A stretch of DNA of 64,000 nucleotides from Hemibagrus wyckioides. Its lineage: Eukaryota; Chordata; Actinopteri; Siluriformes; Bagridae. The stretch covers positions 15,893,501 through 15,957,500 of the forward strand of contig NC_080719.1 in the NCBI RefSeq assembly GCF_019097595.1, in the 5' to 3' direction. The first letter of the stretch is position 1. The number at the start of each line of letters is the position of its first letter. The position numbers and the translations under genes are program-made. The notes under the pieces are model-generated. The model saw only the letters and a list, made by a program, of their open reading frames with translations, was not told the DNA's origin and made no database searches. Below are positions 24,170-37,575 of the stretch, piece after piece.

Positions 24170-24472
24170 TGAGATTCAGTGAGTGGGAGTTTTCTGCCTC
24201 ATATCCGAGAAGTTACACGAACAGTGAGGTAACAAAAAAAAAAATACAGAAACCCTGGAACAACCGTCGCCCCGTCCTGTCTTACTCACTCAAAGCTAAA
24301 GTATTTATGTGGAGGCGGGTCGGTATCAGTCACTCACTCCCAGCCCAAACCATTCACGTAAACGGGGGCAGTGCTTCTACCAGACCCCCCTTTATCTGTG
24401 TAAATATTTGAGACGGAGTCTCATTGCTCGAAACATCTGTGTGTGAAGTGTTTGAGGTAACTTCTCATCATC
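24170..24472 (+). promoter_or_regulatory. fstl3: fstl3 5' flank and 5' UTR (approximate)
   Basis: Region directly before the fstl3 start codon. It is richer in CG than the surrounding DNA (about 24240-24420) and has no clear TATA box at a fixed distance. The transcription start cannot be placed from sequence alone. A forkhead-like GTAAATATT sits at about 24400. Confidence 0.4.
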
Positions 24473-25609
24473 ATGAACTTGTTTTCAGCGCTCCACTGTG
24501 TGCTGCTCATCTCACTGTGTGGAACTCTTGCAAAGCACAAAGTTAACGGTAAGTCTGGGAGACTTTTTTTTTATCGACAAGAACGTTTCTGTCAGGAATA
24601 ACGTAAGCAAACTCAGGTAATTTGCCTTAGATTGATAAAAGACTCATTGAAAGAGCATTGAAAATATAATGTACTGTAAGATAGACATGCCATCAGGTGC
24701 AAGGGAAAAAAACTGTTATGCTTACAGTTTACTGCAAAATACTGTGTAGGTGTTGATATGGGATTTACAGTGTATTATGTGTCCAGAAGGATGGTTGTTT
24801 GTGCTTTTTATAAAATGTGACTCTTTATTAGTTTTTTAAATGTTTTGTTTAGTTGTATAAAGGTTACTGGATTATATCTGGTGTGTTGATATTCTTACTA
24901 TAACCCCTATAATTATAACGTTAATACATAAGAAACCCTAATTCTGAGCAAGTACACTTTTCTAAATGACAGAATATTTCATAATCTATTATAAATCCAA
25001 ATGAATTATTTGTAGGACATGACTTGGATATGTGTTGCGGTGTTATACTAGTATTAGTACAAGTACTAGCATTAGTATTAGTATTAGTACTATTATTTTG
25101 CATGCTGTATGATTCTACACACGTTTAAAGAAGACAACTCTCTAAAATATTTGGCAAACACAGTAGAAAACCGTTTTAGAAGATGTTTGCCAAGACCCTT
25201 CAGCTCTCCAGAGCTGATTTGTAGAAGGCAGAGTTATTATCAGAAAGAACAGGCAAAGAATGCATTCACACAGATATTTCAGTTATTGCAATCGAAAGTG
25301 CTGTTTAAAGGATACAAAAGATGTAGGAAGCATTCATGAAGGCTAACATATGCACATACAACTTATTAGAGAATATTTATGTCACATTCAGAATGGGAAA
25401 TGCAAACATCTGACCTGTTACCTGATACTGGTTTGACCATTTTTATTACTTGTCTTACATTTTGTCATAAGGTTATGTAAACTTTTTTTCTCATTCAGAC
25501 CAGCACTGTGGATTGTGTTGTATATATTGTAATATTGGCAATAATGAATTAACTGCATATCTGGAAGTAAGCAGTGTGTAGCAGCATGGAATAACAATAT
25601 AAATTTCTC

Positions 25610-25655
<46 letters not shown>

Positions 25656-28600
25656 TCTATGTGCCTGCGTACAGCGGGCATGTGCTGGCTGCAGCAGGGT
25701 CAAGAGCAGCGCTGTGACATGGTGCTGATGCGTGGTGTGAGCAAGGAGGAATGCTGTGCTGGAGGCCGTCTGGACACAGCCTGGTCCAACACCAGCCTGC
25801 CCATCAACGAAGTCAGTCTGCTGGGCTTCCTGGGCATTGTGTCCTGCAAACCCTGCAAAGGTAGGCCCTAAAGCTTTTCATGCAAATTCATGAAATGTTT
25901 GTTTCTCTTGTGAGAATGTGATCTTGTGTGCTCTGATTTCTCACCTGCTGTCTAAATTTACATTGATTCAATTGGTAGACATTTTTTAATCCAAAGACAC
26001 TTAAACATGAGAGAGAATTCAATATAGATAAGTGGCTGATCATTGCAGTGTTTTGTGAAAGTCAGAAGCACAGAACCTGTAACACTTCTGTGACTAAAGA
26101 GCGATATATATTTTCAATTAAAGGCAGCAGCTAAACCTCTTATAATTTTCAATAAGCTTTGCTATAATAGTTGGGCCAGACTTTTCACTGGGCATTGCAT
26201 ACCAACTATGAACTGCAACAAGGGAAATTGTTTTTTCATCCAACCTAATACCATGAAAAGTTTCTGAGAAAGGCTGGAACATTGTGTATGTGTGCCTCTG
26301 TAAAGAAACAGTAAGGTCATCATGGATCAAGGTGCTCTAGTGAAGGCAAAAAGAGGAAATAGGAAAGAGGATTGCATTTCATCCTCAGACACGCAAATCT
26401 AGGCCTGATGACTGGGCTCTTTAAATTTTGTTCCTGCTCATATTTTTTAAAAAGCTTCATATGGTTTTAAGCCAGATGTTTTGTCTAACTCCATCCAGCT
26501 GTTTGAGTACAGTCCACTATTGTAAGCCTTTGCCAGGTATGCAGGTTACTCAAGACATTTTAAGTAAATAGATTGCTTCACTGATTGTCAAGACACCAAG
26601 ATGGTCTGCAGTTTCATCCTAGGTATAAATCTTTAAAAAATCAGAAAATTAGAAATGTTAGAAAATTAGAAAAGTTTTTGATATCATGTACCTTGCTTTC
26701 TAGCCAATGCTAAAAATCAACAGGTGTCAAACTGCAGCTGTACATGTACTGCGCATGAGATAAATGGAAAGCATTCGATACAATAAAGGTTCTCTTCTTC
26801 GACCTTTCCCTCTTCTTTTTCACTCTTTCCGAGTGCTTATTGGAAGGCAGGCTTGTTTTGCCTTCCTTCCGCAGAAATGACCGAATTCCAGCTCACCGCA
26901 GAGAGAAATGGCTGCCACATGCTCATGAGGTCTGGTCCTCATAAGCCTAGAACACAATCAGTGCCATTAGATACGTCCAAAGAAAAAGCAAAGGGAAAAA
27001 AAAAGTTGATTTTATTATCTGTTCCAGAATTCTTCCCTTCCATTCCCATAAAAGTGTATGGACTACTGGACCTTTTCTTCTATCTATTCCAGATGGTCCA
27101 GCTCATACTTTCTGTCTAACTTAATTTGTACTTTTCCTTACATTGCAGTGTTAGAGGTGATCATTGGAGCATCCAGTTCCTGAATGGTTGCCTAACCTAA
27201 CTGAAATCATGCCTTAAACAAAGCAGAGAAGGAATGTTGGGATTTCCAGAGTAGGCAGCTGTATCTGGTCTTGCTGTATATGATTTAGTGGCTCCTCACT
27301 AGAGAAGATATTAAAGAGGGTTTTTTTTATGACCAGGCATTTCCTGACCTTGGTATGCATCAATATTCATTTCACAGAGGACATGAGTGAGATTATTAGA
27401 TGTTGAGCTGTTGCTATATTGGAGCTTTATGTGTTCCCAGCTATATGCACTACAGTGACATTAACTGTGACAAGATTAAAATTAAGACTATGTGATGTGA
27501 TCAGGGGGAATGGTTTATTTTAGTTGTATAGTAGTTTTAACAATAGACCTTTAGACAAATAGACATTGTCACAACGTAGCTTTCCAGAAATCTGGATGTG
27601 GATTTGGATCACTAATAAGCAATCCAGCAGCATGAATAAGAAATTGACTGACTTTATATTGTTTGCATTTCTCTCAATGCACAAGTGAAGAAGAGTAAAG
27701 ACAAACAGCAATGTGTTGAGAGTATGAGCGAGCATGTTGTAAGATGAGTCTTTATGATTACAGAAGCATGTCTTAGATACAGATCTACAGGATCCAGCTG
27801 AAGTCCATTCAGACAAGGGGCACACATTGTTCTGGGGAATTGCAAATATTTATGGCGTCCATGTGGGATTATCTATAGCACTACTACATCACAATAATCA
27901 TGATGTTTTTGAGTTGTGGGTGCTTTAATGTTGTAGGAAATGCTAAGGAAGGATTTGTTAAACACCTACTTTAATGCCCCGTTTCTCACAGAGACTTGCG
28001 AAGGGGTGAAGTGCGGCTTGGGGAAGGTGTGTAGGATGAAGGGTGGCCGTCCTCAGTGCATCTGCTCGCCAGACTGTTCCAACATCTCCAGAAAGCATGC
28101 CATCTGTGGGAGTGACGGCACCACATATAGAGATGAATGTGCCCTCTTGATGGCCCGCTGCAGAGGCCACCCTGACCTCGAGATCATGTACCAAGGAGAG
28201 TGCAAAAGTGAGTTGTTTTAAACATTTCCCACAGGTTATGGAGTCAAGAATGAATTGTCTGTACGAGACTAAATTCAGGACACCTCACATTTGTTTTCAG
28301 AGTCGTGCTCCAATGTTGTATGTCCTGGCACCCACACCTGCGTGACGGACCAGACCAACAGTGCCCACTGTGTGATGTGCCGCACGGCTCAGTGCCCGAT
28401 GCCCGTACTCAGTGGTCAGACTATCTGCGGCAACGATAACATCACCTACGCAAGTGCCTGCCATTTACGCCGTGCCACCTGTTTCTTCGGCCGCTCCATA
28501 GGAGTGCGCCATTACGGCCACTGCAGGAGTAAGGACTAAACACCTGTGGATTAAACACCTTCCATATATGGTAGAGCAGATCATATTGGGGGTGCAAAGA

Positions 28601-28963
28601 TATTTAAATCAAGGTTTTATACATACAAAGAGTAAAATTCAGAGGAAACAAATTTGTTTTGTTTTGTTGTTTTTTTATTGGAGAAACTACTGGAGCCTAA
28701 GACCAATGCCCTAATGTCAAAAAAAAATTCTAGACATTTTCCTAAACAAATAAATTCATACTTGGATTGTACACAAATTTGTCATACTCCTCAACCTCTG
28801 GGTCTTAAGTCTACATCAGAAACAGAGCAGCTTGAGAAAGAGTAGCTCTTTCTTCTGTGTATGGTTTTAATTCATCAATTGGCATTACCGTAATAATCAG
28901 TGTTCCATTCTTTTTTGTTGTCTTTCAGGTAAAGAAGGTAGTGAGGAGAATTCGCTCTTTTAG
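24473..28963 (+). CDS. fstl3: Follistatin-like 3 (secreted activin/myostatin antagonist)
   Basis: Secreted glycoprotein of the follistatin family, whose members bind activin and myostatin/GDF11 and block receptor access. Coding exons are 24473-24548, 25675-25860, 27992-28207, 28301-28528 and 28929-28963. All introns are phase 1 with GT/AG ends, giving 246 residues (human FSTL3 has 263). Residues 1 to about 20 form a signal peptide ([20 protein letters not shown]). Residues 26-87 are the cysteine-rich N-terminal domain ([29 protein letters not shown]). Residues 88-159 are follistatin domain 1 ([15 protein letters not shown], Kazal-type) and 160-235 follistatin domain 2 ([28 protein letters not shown]). 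It ends in a short acidic tail ([11 protein letters not shown]). Only two follistatin domains are present and the basic heparin-binding stretch of follistatin is absent, which separates it from fst. One exon per domain is the normal family layout. The first ATG opening a signal peptide was taken as start. Confidence 0.95.
25603..25659. repeat. fstl3: (CT)n microsatellite at the fstl3 exon 2 acceptor
   Basis: CT units with two CTGT interruptions end 16 bases before the exon 2 start at 25675. The repeat therefore supplies the polypyrimidine tract of that splice site. Confidence 0.9.
25861..27991. other. fstl3: fstl3 intron 2
   Basis: A 2.1 kb intron. It contains a family D repeat at 27516-27790 and otherwise nothing I recognise. 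Confidence 0.9.
27516..27790 (+). repeat. Dispersed repeat family D, copy 2
   Basis: TTTAACAATAGACCTTTAGA, ACATTGTCACAACGTAGCTT and TCCAGAAATCTGGATGTGGA are shared landmarks with 2527-2790 and 31650-31860. It lies in fstl3 intron 2, in the same orientation as the gene. Confidence 0.7.
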
Positions 28964-30185
28964 GGATCTTGGCTTTGCATGAGACCAGCTTGTACATCCG
29001 ATGACAGCACAGTTTATGCGAACGAGTTGTAACCTCCCGGCAGAGTCATCCGTTCTGTTAAATGAAGCGCTAGATGCATGCAGTACATATTTCAAGAGAA
29101 ATGTGCACCTCTCTTGCTCTCTGGTATGGTATTATAACGAATGAAAAATTTGAAGAGATAAACTGTTGTTCGATTTGGACCTGACAATGTGCATATTGTA
29201 AATACATTACTGCACTTATTTATTGGAGACTGGAACGGCTTCTCCAAACGTTTGTTTTTTTATTTATAGTTCCTTTCGTTTGAGCTGCATATTCCCAGAT
29301 CGACTGCTTTCAAATTGATATTTATTGTGTTTTCATGTACAGACCAGTTAGAGTATAATACTAGCTCATGTAAAATTTAGGTCACACTTTAAAACAATGA
29401 AATGCCATGCTTTGCTATGCGACTAACTCCAAAGATAAATGACATTATAGCATTGTTTAAAATTCCTATTACAAAGCCCTAAATGTCGCAGAGAAATGTC
29501 CCCAAATGCACTTCTTTCAGAAATCCATGCACCAGGAGAGGCGGCATTATTACACACTCTGGAGACTATTTATTATGGAAATTAAGCCAAAGGGGATTGT
29601 GTGCTGTTCGAGTTCTGCTCCCTCATGTCTGGAGGTTAAAGAGTTTGCAGACATAGAACCAGAGCTTCCAGGCCTGATGCTGTGCCACTTGCACGAACGC
29701 TATATTGGCATGAAACCTGAAACAAGCTGCCTGCTGAGCAGTGAAATTACCAGCTACAGTCTAATGGCATTGTTTTTTTTGTTTTTTTTTAATGAGCAGG
29801 CTGGGTCAGTCCAAAAAATGTTCAGTCAGTTGTACTGTTTTATGGATCTGCCGTTATTGTTGCGTGAGTGTGCACATTTGTGAAGTACTTGAGTGCAGTA
29901 ATGCAAACCAATCTATCTTTCTGAACAATGATATGTAGTGAACCTCCACATAAGTACTTTGGTAATCTGTTATGTTTTGGAAATAAGTGACAGGACAGTG
30001 ATGTAGGCCTACTCATTAAAATGATATTTTTATGAACCACACATTTATATAACCTTGTAAATATTTTTCTTTTTGCAATCTTTGTGTATCTACTGTGAGA
30101 TTTCTTAATGTATCGACTTATTTTTGTATTATAAAACTGACATTTTAACTCTGATTAAAAGAGACTTCTTGATTCTCTTGTTATG
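28964..30185 (+). other. fstl3: fstl3 3' UTR with ATTAAA poly(A) signal
   Basis: Runs from the TAG stop to a likely cleavage point shortly after ATTAAA at 30154-30159, which is followed by the T/GT-rich stretch TTCTTGATTCTCTTGTTATG. The 125-codon frame at 29506-29883 inside it has no homology that I recognise and is taken as UTR. The exact end is inferred. Confidence 0.6.
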
Positions 30186-33100
30186 TGTAATCTCTCCTCA
30201 TGATGAAATGTCAGTGACATTTAAGAAAGGTTCGTATGACATCAAGTCTATACAATGGAACTTTTACGTGACTACAGCCAATTTTCAGTTTTCCTACTGA
30301 TAGACACAGAAAACAAATGGCACTCCAACATAACAGCGACTGCTAATGAAATGTTTTCATGGCATGATCCACTGCTGTCCATTGCTCTCAGAAAGCCACA
30401 GTGTTCCAGCTGGGAGTTAATGCATCGTTTACAGCTTTCAGCATCAACAAAGGCGAACCGCAGAGATTTCCCCTGAGGTTTTGGCTTAAGGACTTTCAGA
30501 GCCTTAGTTCTGACCAAATGGAATCCAGTGATGCTATACGCAGTCCAGTGACAGTGCAGTACAATGCCATGACCCTTTCCTGTGGGTGAGGTGAGACACC
30601 AAAGGACCACTGACTCATTTTCCTGTATGAAATAGTTCACTTGTTATTTTTTTTATTTATTTATTTTTTAAATCCCTCAGCCCAGAGAGGAAAAAGGCAC
30701 TCCCGGCTGCATGCCGCATCTGGTTTAACTTTGGAAGATGTTTATATTCCAATCCAAGCATCATTTTATAACGGTGGGACTAGAATTAAATGTTTGCTCA
30801 AACAGACCATAACAATTCCGTACCAAAAAAAAAAAGTTGTTTTCTGTAGTGCCTCCCTGTTGTTTTGTGGGTCTGTTGCTTTCCTCTGGAGTTCTCACGA
30901 CTGCTTTAAGCTCTTTGTCTGAGTGGCACTAAGAGTTTGCTGATTGAACTCAAACCCTTGTATTCAAGCATCAATACGCCAAAATAGTAACGTGTAAATG
31001 AGATTATATTGTAATCTGACACAATGGGTTTTAGATTTGGTCTCAGTTCATGAACCTTCCAAAGAAGATCTCTCAAGGATGACATATTGTCCATCTATCA
31101 TTCAATTCATGTAAAATGGCTTCTTTTCAAGAAGAATCCAGTTTCCATGACAGTAGATCTAGGGTTAGTTAACTTCATCTGTTCAAGCTTATGGAGACAT
31201 GGATAAATGATTAAAACTTTATTATTAAATATTATTTCATATCCGATTGGGGATTGTATTAGTGCTTTCTATTACATTTTTTCCCTCATCAAGCCCTAAT
31301 GGTTTTAATTGCCTCCCAGGCTCTACTCATTTTTCCTTTTACTCAATTTTACAGCTCTAGAATATGTTTAGTCTGTAATTAATGACATTTGCATTTTTCA
31401 CATTTGCGTCTAGTCATTCAGTAAGCATTCTTTTCGCAGACAGTTGAAGTATGTTACCTGAAATTTTAAAGAGGGCTTTTATTAGAATACCTGAAAACGT
31501 TAATTCAGAACATAGTAAGAACTTTAGTAGATGTTTAAGTAATAAATACCAATGGAAAAATATAAAGACAACATCTTAGAGTTTAAACCTCTGAGCAAGG
31601 TGCTTAACTGTCAAGTGCTTTGAGTATCACTGTAGAAAGAATGGAGACACTGGGTTCAATTGTACTTTAAACAGCGGACAATGTCACAAAGCAGCTTTAC
31701 AGAAATCTGGATGTAGGTTTATATTTAGATCCCTAATGAGCTAGCCAGAGACTACAGTGGCAGAGCAAAATCCATGACCACTTTAGGAATAAACCTTGAG
31801 AGCAGCCAGACTCAAAAGGGAACTGTCTGGGTGGTACCAGACAGTAGGATTATAAATCATTATTCTTCAACAAATAGTATACTATAATGTAAAAAAAAAT
31901 AAGCGTGTTAAAAGGATATTCAGTATAAGCGTTACAGTTTCTATGATTACAGCAGCAGTTCTTGGGTACAAGATAACCATATCCAGGTGAGATTATCGAC
32001 TGAAGAAAGGGCGAGACTTGGGCATAACCTTGGTTTGTTTGGAATTTTTTAGTTTTCTCTACTAAGCTAGTACAGTAAGGCTAATATCATACAAGTATGC
32101 ATAAATCTCAGAAAAGGACAAGCCATGTGCTATGAAGTTGAAGACCTATGATGGAGCTATGAAGTGGCTCCATCATATTTCAATATTTTCATCAATTCCT
32201 TCAGACTAAAGTGTTGAATAATAACTGATCACTGAATGTAATTGAATCACTATTAATGATCAGCATTTTTGTATCTTGGTTCTAAACCAGCATACATGGA
32301 AAAAATGACAAAAGATATTTTGTAGATATTCTTGCTTTTAATTGTACTGTTTGTCATTTCTGGGAAAATAGTTCAAAAATCTGATGACTCTGATGGTCTG
32401 ATGCACTTATTACTTTTCCAATCCATCTCTTGTGCGTCTCGGCTCACGTCCAGCCTCCCTTCAAAAACATTGCTGCACTGGCTATGGCTATCAAAAGCAC
32501 TACAACTCATAGTTCGTATATTGCTAAAGTAATGACAATGCCCTCATCTATAGGGAGTGAGGGGTCACTGAATTCTTTGATGAGTACAAATGATGTAAAT
32601 TATATGCTATGAACGTCACATTCACAAGCTCTCAATGCAATGCAACAATGATGCTGTTTTGGCAGGTTGTGTGGCCCATCATCTTAAGTCTGGTTTATGC
32701 GTTTGCGTTTACAGATATTTGCACTATGTGTATTTGCATCACGATGCAAAGAGGGAGATTATGGGTAGACGTGGCACACAGACACGCAGTGACAAGACAG
32801 TACTCAGTACTGCCACAAGCTAACTATGAGCTGTGTGTATTTGCAGAGCAGTAAGTTAGTAAGCTAGTAAGCACACTAGCTATGCTCAGTTAATCAGTTA
32901 ATTAGGCATCTAAATTAATTACATGGTTAAATTAAATGACAAAAATGCAATAATAAAATAATTAAAATATGAATTAATTTACAACACCATGCCCCAAAAT
33001 GTTTTATTCATTGATTACAATTTTTATTGTGCATTTTAACATTTACAGTTACATTTTATGGTGTGGAATGTCAAGACAAGTTAGTTCCTGTTTTTCTCTG

Positions 33101-36100
33101 TCCTGAACACTTTCCTGTGATACATTTTTTTTTTACAGATATTTCCAAAGCACTGATGCTGAAGACTTCCATCAATGTTGTTAAATAAGTATAGCCTCAT
33201 TAACAGTGACCATATCAACAGTTAGACAAATGTCTTCGCTAAATAACAACAGTTATGTTGTTTAATTCTGTCTATTATTTGTTTATTTGTATAGTTCGTC
33301 TAATCATGACCTATTAGAGTACATTAATATAAACCTTTCAGTTGAATTACAGCTTGAGAATTCAATTAAATGTGAAGTCTCCCAACCTGCTTTTAATATT
33401 CTAATGTGGTTCTCAGTAGATACCTGCATATTTTTTGAATCTTCAGAAGAGGTAAGGCCTCAGAATGGCAAAAGGATTCTTGTCCAAACAATCGTAATTA
33501 TGTTTAGCATGAGTTCGACTGCTAAACCCTGTAGTGCAGTGCTGCTTGTTTTCAACATGCAGTGAAATTCTTCTGAAACTGATTAAGGCACTGAGGGAGA
33601 AGAAGTTGATGAAATGTGCCAACTCGCCCCGGTAAGCCTCGAGTGACACGGAACCTCATGTACCCTATTGGCAGTTACGCCAACAGACATTCACACAGCT
33701 AAGTAAATAATTTCAGAATATCCTTAATAAAAATGAAATAAAAGTTAAACCACTCATTGTGTTGTTCTGACATGTATTTTGTCAATAAACCTACGTAACT
33801 GTAGGTCTGCATTATTGCTACCCACTGAGACGAGTATACGCTGCCAGGAACTTTCAGTTGACAACAACAATTTGAGGCTCTAGGAGACCACCCACTCTTC
33901 CTTCTGCTGTTTCATCCTCAACTGGAGCAGCTCCAGACCTGCATGAACTAAGACAGATGTGGTTTATATGAATGACGTCATTTTTAGATTTCAAAAAATG
34001 CAAACAAAAGTGATTTTGTTTAGTGTATTCGACTGACATTGTGGGGTTGTTTTCTTTCGATCGCGACTGACGTAAGATTCAGAAATTTGGTGTGTCACAA
34101 CATGCTTCAGCCATCACTGTGATCATGTAGCACTTACAGCTGTCAGAATAACAAAATAGTAGCAAAACTCTTTCTCTATATGCGTCTAAAAGAGTTTATG
34201 CGAGTAAACAGAAATAACTAATTTAGCACTCTTACTATCTGAGACATCTAAAGAACTATCTTTTAATGTCTATCACATAATGTTAAACCAAAAAGGCTTG
34301 AAATAAGGTGCATCTTCTAGAAGTCATCCTGGAAAACAGCCATCTAATCTACCAGAAACATTCTCAAGATAATAAACAGCCATGTTTTCTATGAAGGAAA
34401 TGGATTGAGCTTCCTTGTTACGAGGAGAAAAACAGACTTCGGAAGTTAAGCAACCTCTAATTGTTCCAATTAAGTACCGAAAGTCAGGCTGAGATGTTAT
34501 CTCCAGGCTGCTCTACTGGGACACTCCGTCTGTGTGGTCTGCTTCCACATCGCTTACTGATTTGCTCCTTGGGTTCAATCCATTACAGATGACAAATTGT
34601 GCAGTAAACGTCAGCTTTTGATTGGAATTCTGCTTTGCAGGACAGCGGATATTTGAAGGCAGATTTCCTCAAGACAAGCCACACTACTGACAGATTAAAG
34701 TCCCTATTTAGGGAATACATGTTGTTCTAGTAAAAAATAGAGGTCATTTTTCAAAGACTCAGGATATAACACGTCCACTCCAAACCCACATACTGAAATG
34801 AGTTGTTGTTCAACAGTTCAGCTTAATGCCTGTATTAAATTACTGTCTATTTGGATGAACTGGTCTCCAATCTAAAATTATGAAAGTTCAAACGTGATAG
34901 AGGAAATACTGTTCCTGGTGATCTCATTTGACCATATGGAGTCCATTTCCTTAGAAATCTACACATCAACAGAGCTCGCAGTCCTAGATCCCGTCTGGAG
35001 GACAGACCTCAGACCTGATATGGTCATTAGACACACATGAGTGCCACCCAAGCAGTTCAACGCATCTCCTCTTATCTATGCTATCTACGGCATGGCAGGA
35101 CTAGGGTAGCCATATTGTTTTCAGTGCACTGGTCCTTGACCGAATCCATTTGACACATCTGCTCCTGTTAATATCTTCCAGCAGACGATAAGGACCTAAA
35201 TCGGGCATGGCATCATGCCGCCATCCCTTATAATAGCTTAAATGGAATATTTCCAGGAGCACAGAAGTAAACACTAGTTATAGGAATGTCGATGGAAGTC
35301 CAGCAGCCCAGCACAAGTCAACGTAACAGTGAATACTCCAAACCTTGGTTCACTTAATGTGCAATTAAGTGAAACGGCTAATAACGAATGATTGCACATT
35401 AAGTGATATAATGGTATATATTATGTGATATTAGGAGTTTACCTGATAACATTACCTAATCTGTGGCTTGCTATTCAATAGATTTATCTGAGATCAGCAG
35501 TTAAGATGGAGAACTACAAACCCTATACAGAGCTTTACCTTGAATTGAATAGGGTGGGTTTGGGGTATTTGTGATTACTTACGACTTTTATTTACTATAT
35601 TTCAAATGAAAATACACCCAATTCTTGATATACATCATAAACTATATGCATCACAATATACATCATTTCTCTATAATAATATGTGCAAAACATTTAGCAT
35701 CAAGCAACTTAAAGGAGACTTAAGGTTCTAAAAAATAGTCTAAACTAAACATCTAAATAGAGGTGTTAGCAAGATTGAAATTTAATCGCTGCAAATGACT
35801 AAAAGACACCTGGCAAGTTGAGCCAGGAATGTTTACCTGGCTCCAGTGTCTCAGACACATCAGATACGGACTAAAGCATTGGTACTGGAAATGTAGACTT
35901 TCAGCAGCTTTATTTTGATTGGGTTTTGAAATTATTTCAAATTTATTTAATTAATTGGTTTCCTATGTTGAGTGTATATTTTTTTACTCTTATAACTTGA
36001 AAGTACCACCGAGTATACTGAACCATGTAATCAAGCACTGTAATGAGAGAATATATAGTTTATTACATTGCACCCTTGCTTGAAAGGTAGCATTAGCTAA

Positions 36101-36629
36101 TTGTATGACATTTGTTGGTTTCTTGGTGAAAGGAGCGATAATTTATCATCAAAAAATAAAATCATGAGGTAGATGTCTTTTTATATCATGAATCTTTCTT
36201 GTATTTTATCTCTATAATTCAAGTCACCATTTAAATCTGTACTTTAACTTTGAAACGAGGTTGAATAGTTTACACAAGTAAACAGTTTTACGACTTTTAC
36301 AACCTCCAGTGAGTTCTGTATGGATGGTGTTATCATGTGTATTTAATCAATGTGTGACATGACGGAATCTATGATGATGAGATCATGTGACATTTGTAAT
36401 GGACTTCCCGCCAAACAGGATAACTGGCAGCACAAATAACGTGCACATAATTGCACCCAGAATTAATGAACACAGTGTGTTTCCTCACATGTGTGAAACA
36501 ACGCTCTCAGCTGGTGTTAAAACTCTCTCTGGCTCACACCCAGGACGTTTCGAAGTTTGGCCTGACGCATGACTGTAGGCAGAGTAAGTGTTTGTGATGG
36601 GAACCATTTGGTGAATCACACAAGATGGT
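30186..36629. other. Gene-poor interval between fstl3 and bsg, left part
   Basis: No coding exon recognised on either strand. It contains the family D repeat at 31650-31860 and is otherwise AT-rich unique-looking sequence. The stretch 34260-35340 has higher complexity and may be an old repeat, but I cannot identify it. Confidence 0.5.
31650..31860 (+). repeat. Dispersed repeat family D, copy 3
   Basis: Landmarks TTCAATTGTACTTTAAACAG, CAAAGCAGCTTTACAGAAAT, ATCCCTAATGAGCTAGCCAG and AACCTTGAGAGCAGCCAGAC follow the same order as copies at 2527 and 27516. Confidence 0.75.
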
Positions 36630-36775
36630 CTAGGCCAGAATTTCTCAATCCTGGTCCTGGAGTATAATCCTGGTATTTCCTTGCTCCTATCTCAACAGAT
36701 TAATTCGTCTGCTAATTAAAAAAGCTTGAACTGGGTTAACCTTGGTGAGGTAGGGGAGGGAAAACACTAGGGATG
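36630..36775. repeat. Dispersed fish repeat ('CTCAATCCTGGTCCTGGAG' family)
   Basis: TTTCTCAATCCTGGTCCTGG opens the segment, with GGAGGGAAAACACTAGGGAT near its end. This is a common fish interspersed motif set of unknown class. A weaker relative may lie at about 38955-39030 (CTCAACTCTAATCCAGGAAG). Confidence 0.5.
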
Positions 36776-37264
36776 CATACTGATACTCATTGGTCTAATA
36801 TTGTGCTCATTTACTCTTATTCTGAAAAAAATACTCAGATAGGAATATCCTGTACCATATGTTGTAAACCTAGTGCACACTGCTGACATGAATAGATGTT
36901 ACAATCTGGTTGTATTTCACAAATAATGATTGCAAACTGTGCTCTACACACTGCATAATGAGGAGATGCTATAGCTTTTCCTATAATACATAAATTTCCA
37001 ACTTTAATATCAATTGTTAATGTTTTTGAAGATCTGCAATTATTGCCCATTGATAAAAAGGGATTTAGATTTAATAAAATAATGAAAAAACATTACTTTA
37101 CATCTTCCAGCTATGCAGAAGTGATTTTCTGAAGTGAAATAAAACCTGCTGTTTAAGTAGATAAACATTCAAGTGTTAGCTTTTCATGGTCACTACTTAA
37201 ACCAGGCTAAAAAAAAAATATGCACCATGGTGATCCTAATTCATCGATGGCAATCATTAATACA

Positions 37265-37575
37265 TCAGAGCTGACTATGGCTTAGTGGTTATGATGTTTT
37301 AGCATGTCCTTCAAGGTTGGGGGCTTGATTCCCTTCTCTGCCCTCTATGCCCTTCGTTTACATGTTTCCTCTGGGCACTCCAGTTTCCTCCCTGATTGGC
37401 ATCTCTGAATGGTCTGTAGTATGTGAATGGGTGGGTGAGTGTGTGTGTGTGTGTGATTGTGGTTTGGTGCTCCACCCTGAGCCTTCCACACCTTGTACAC
37501 CTTATTCCCACATCCCCTAGGATGGGCTCCAGGTTTTCCATGTAGAATAAATGGAAGGTGAATGGATGGATTAAT
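37265..37575 (+). repeat. Dispersed fish repeat family R, near-complete
   Basis: Ordered landmarks: GGCTTAGTGGTTATGATGTT, CAAGGTTGGGGGCTTGATTC, TTACATGTTTCCTCTGGGCA, CTCCAGTTTCCTCCC, GATTGGCATCTCTGAATGGT, a GT run, GGTGCTCCACCCTGAGCC and GGATGGGCTCCAGG, ending in GAATGGATGGA. The head GTGGTTATGATG...GGGCTTGATTCC looks like tRNA A- and B-boxes, so it may be SINE-derived. Confidence 0.8.

Noticed and set aside
29506..29883. 125-codon frame after the fstl3 stop
   Set aside because: It lies in the 3' UTR, has no domain, contains poly-Phe from a T-run and lacks splice signals joining it to anything.
34430..34480. Possible 5S rRNA-like sequence
   Set aside because: Only a short match around TTCGGAAGTTAAGCA; the internal control boxes and the rest of the 5S sequence are absent.
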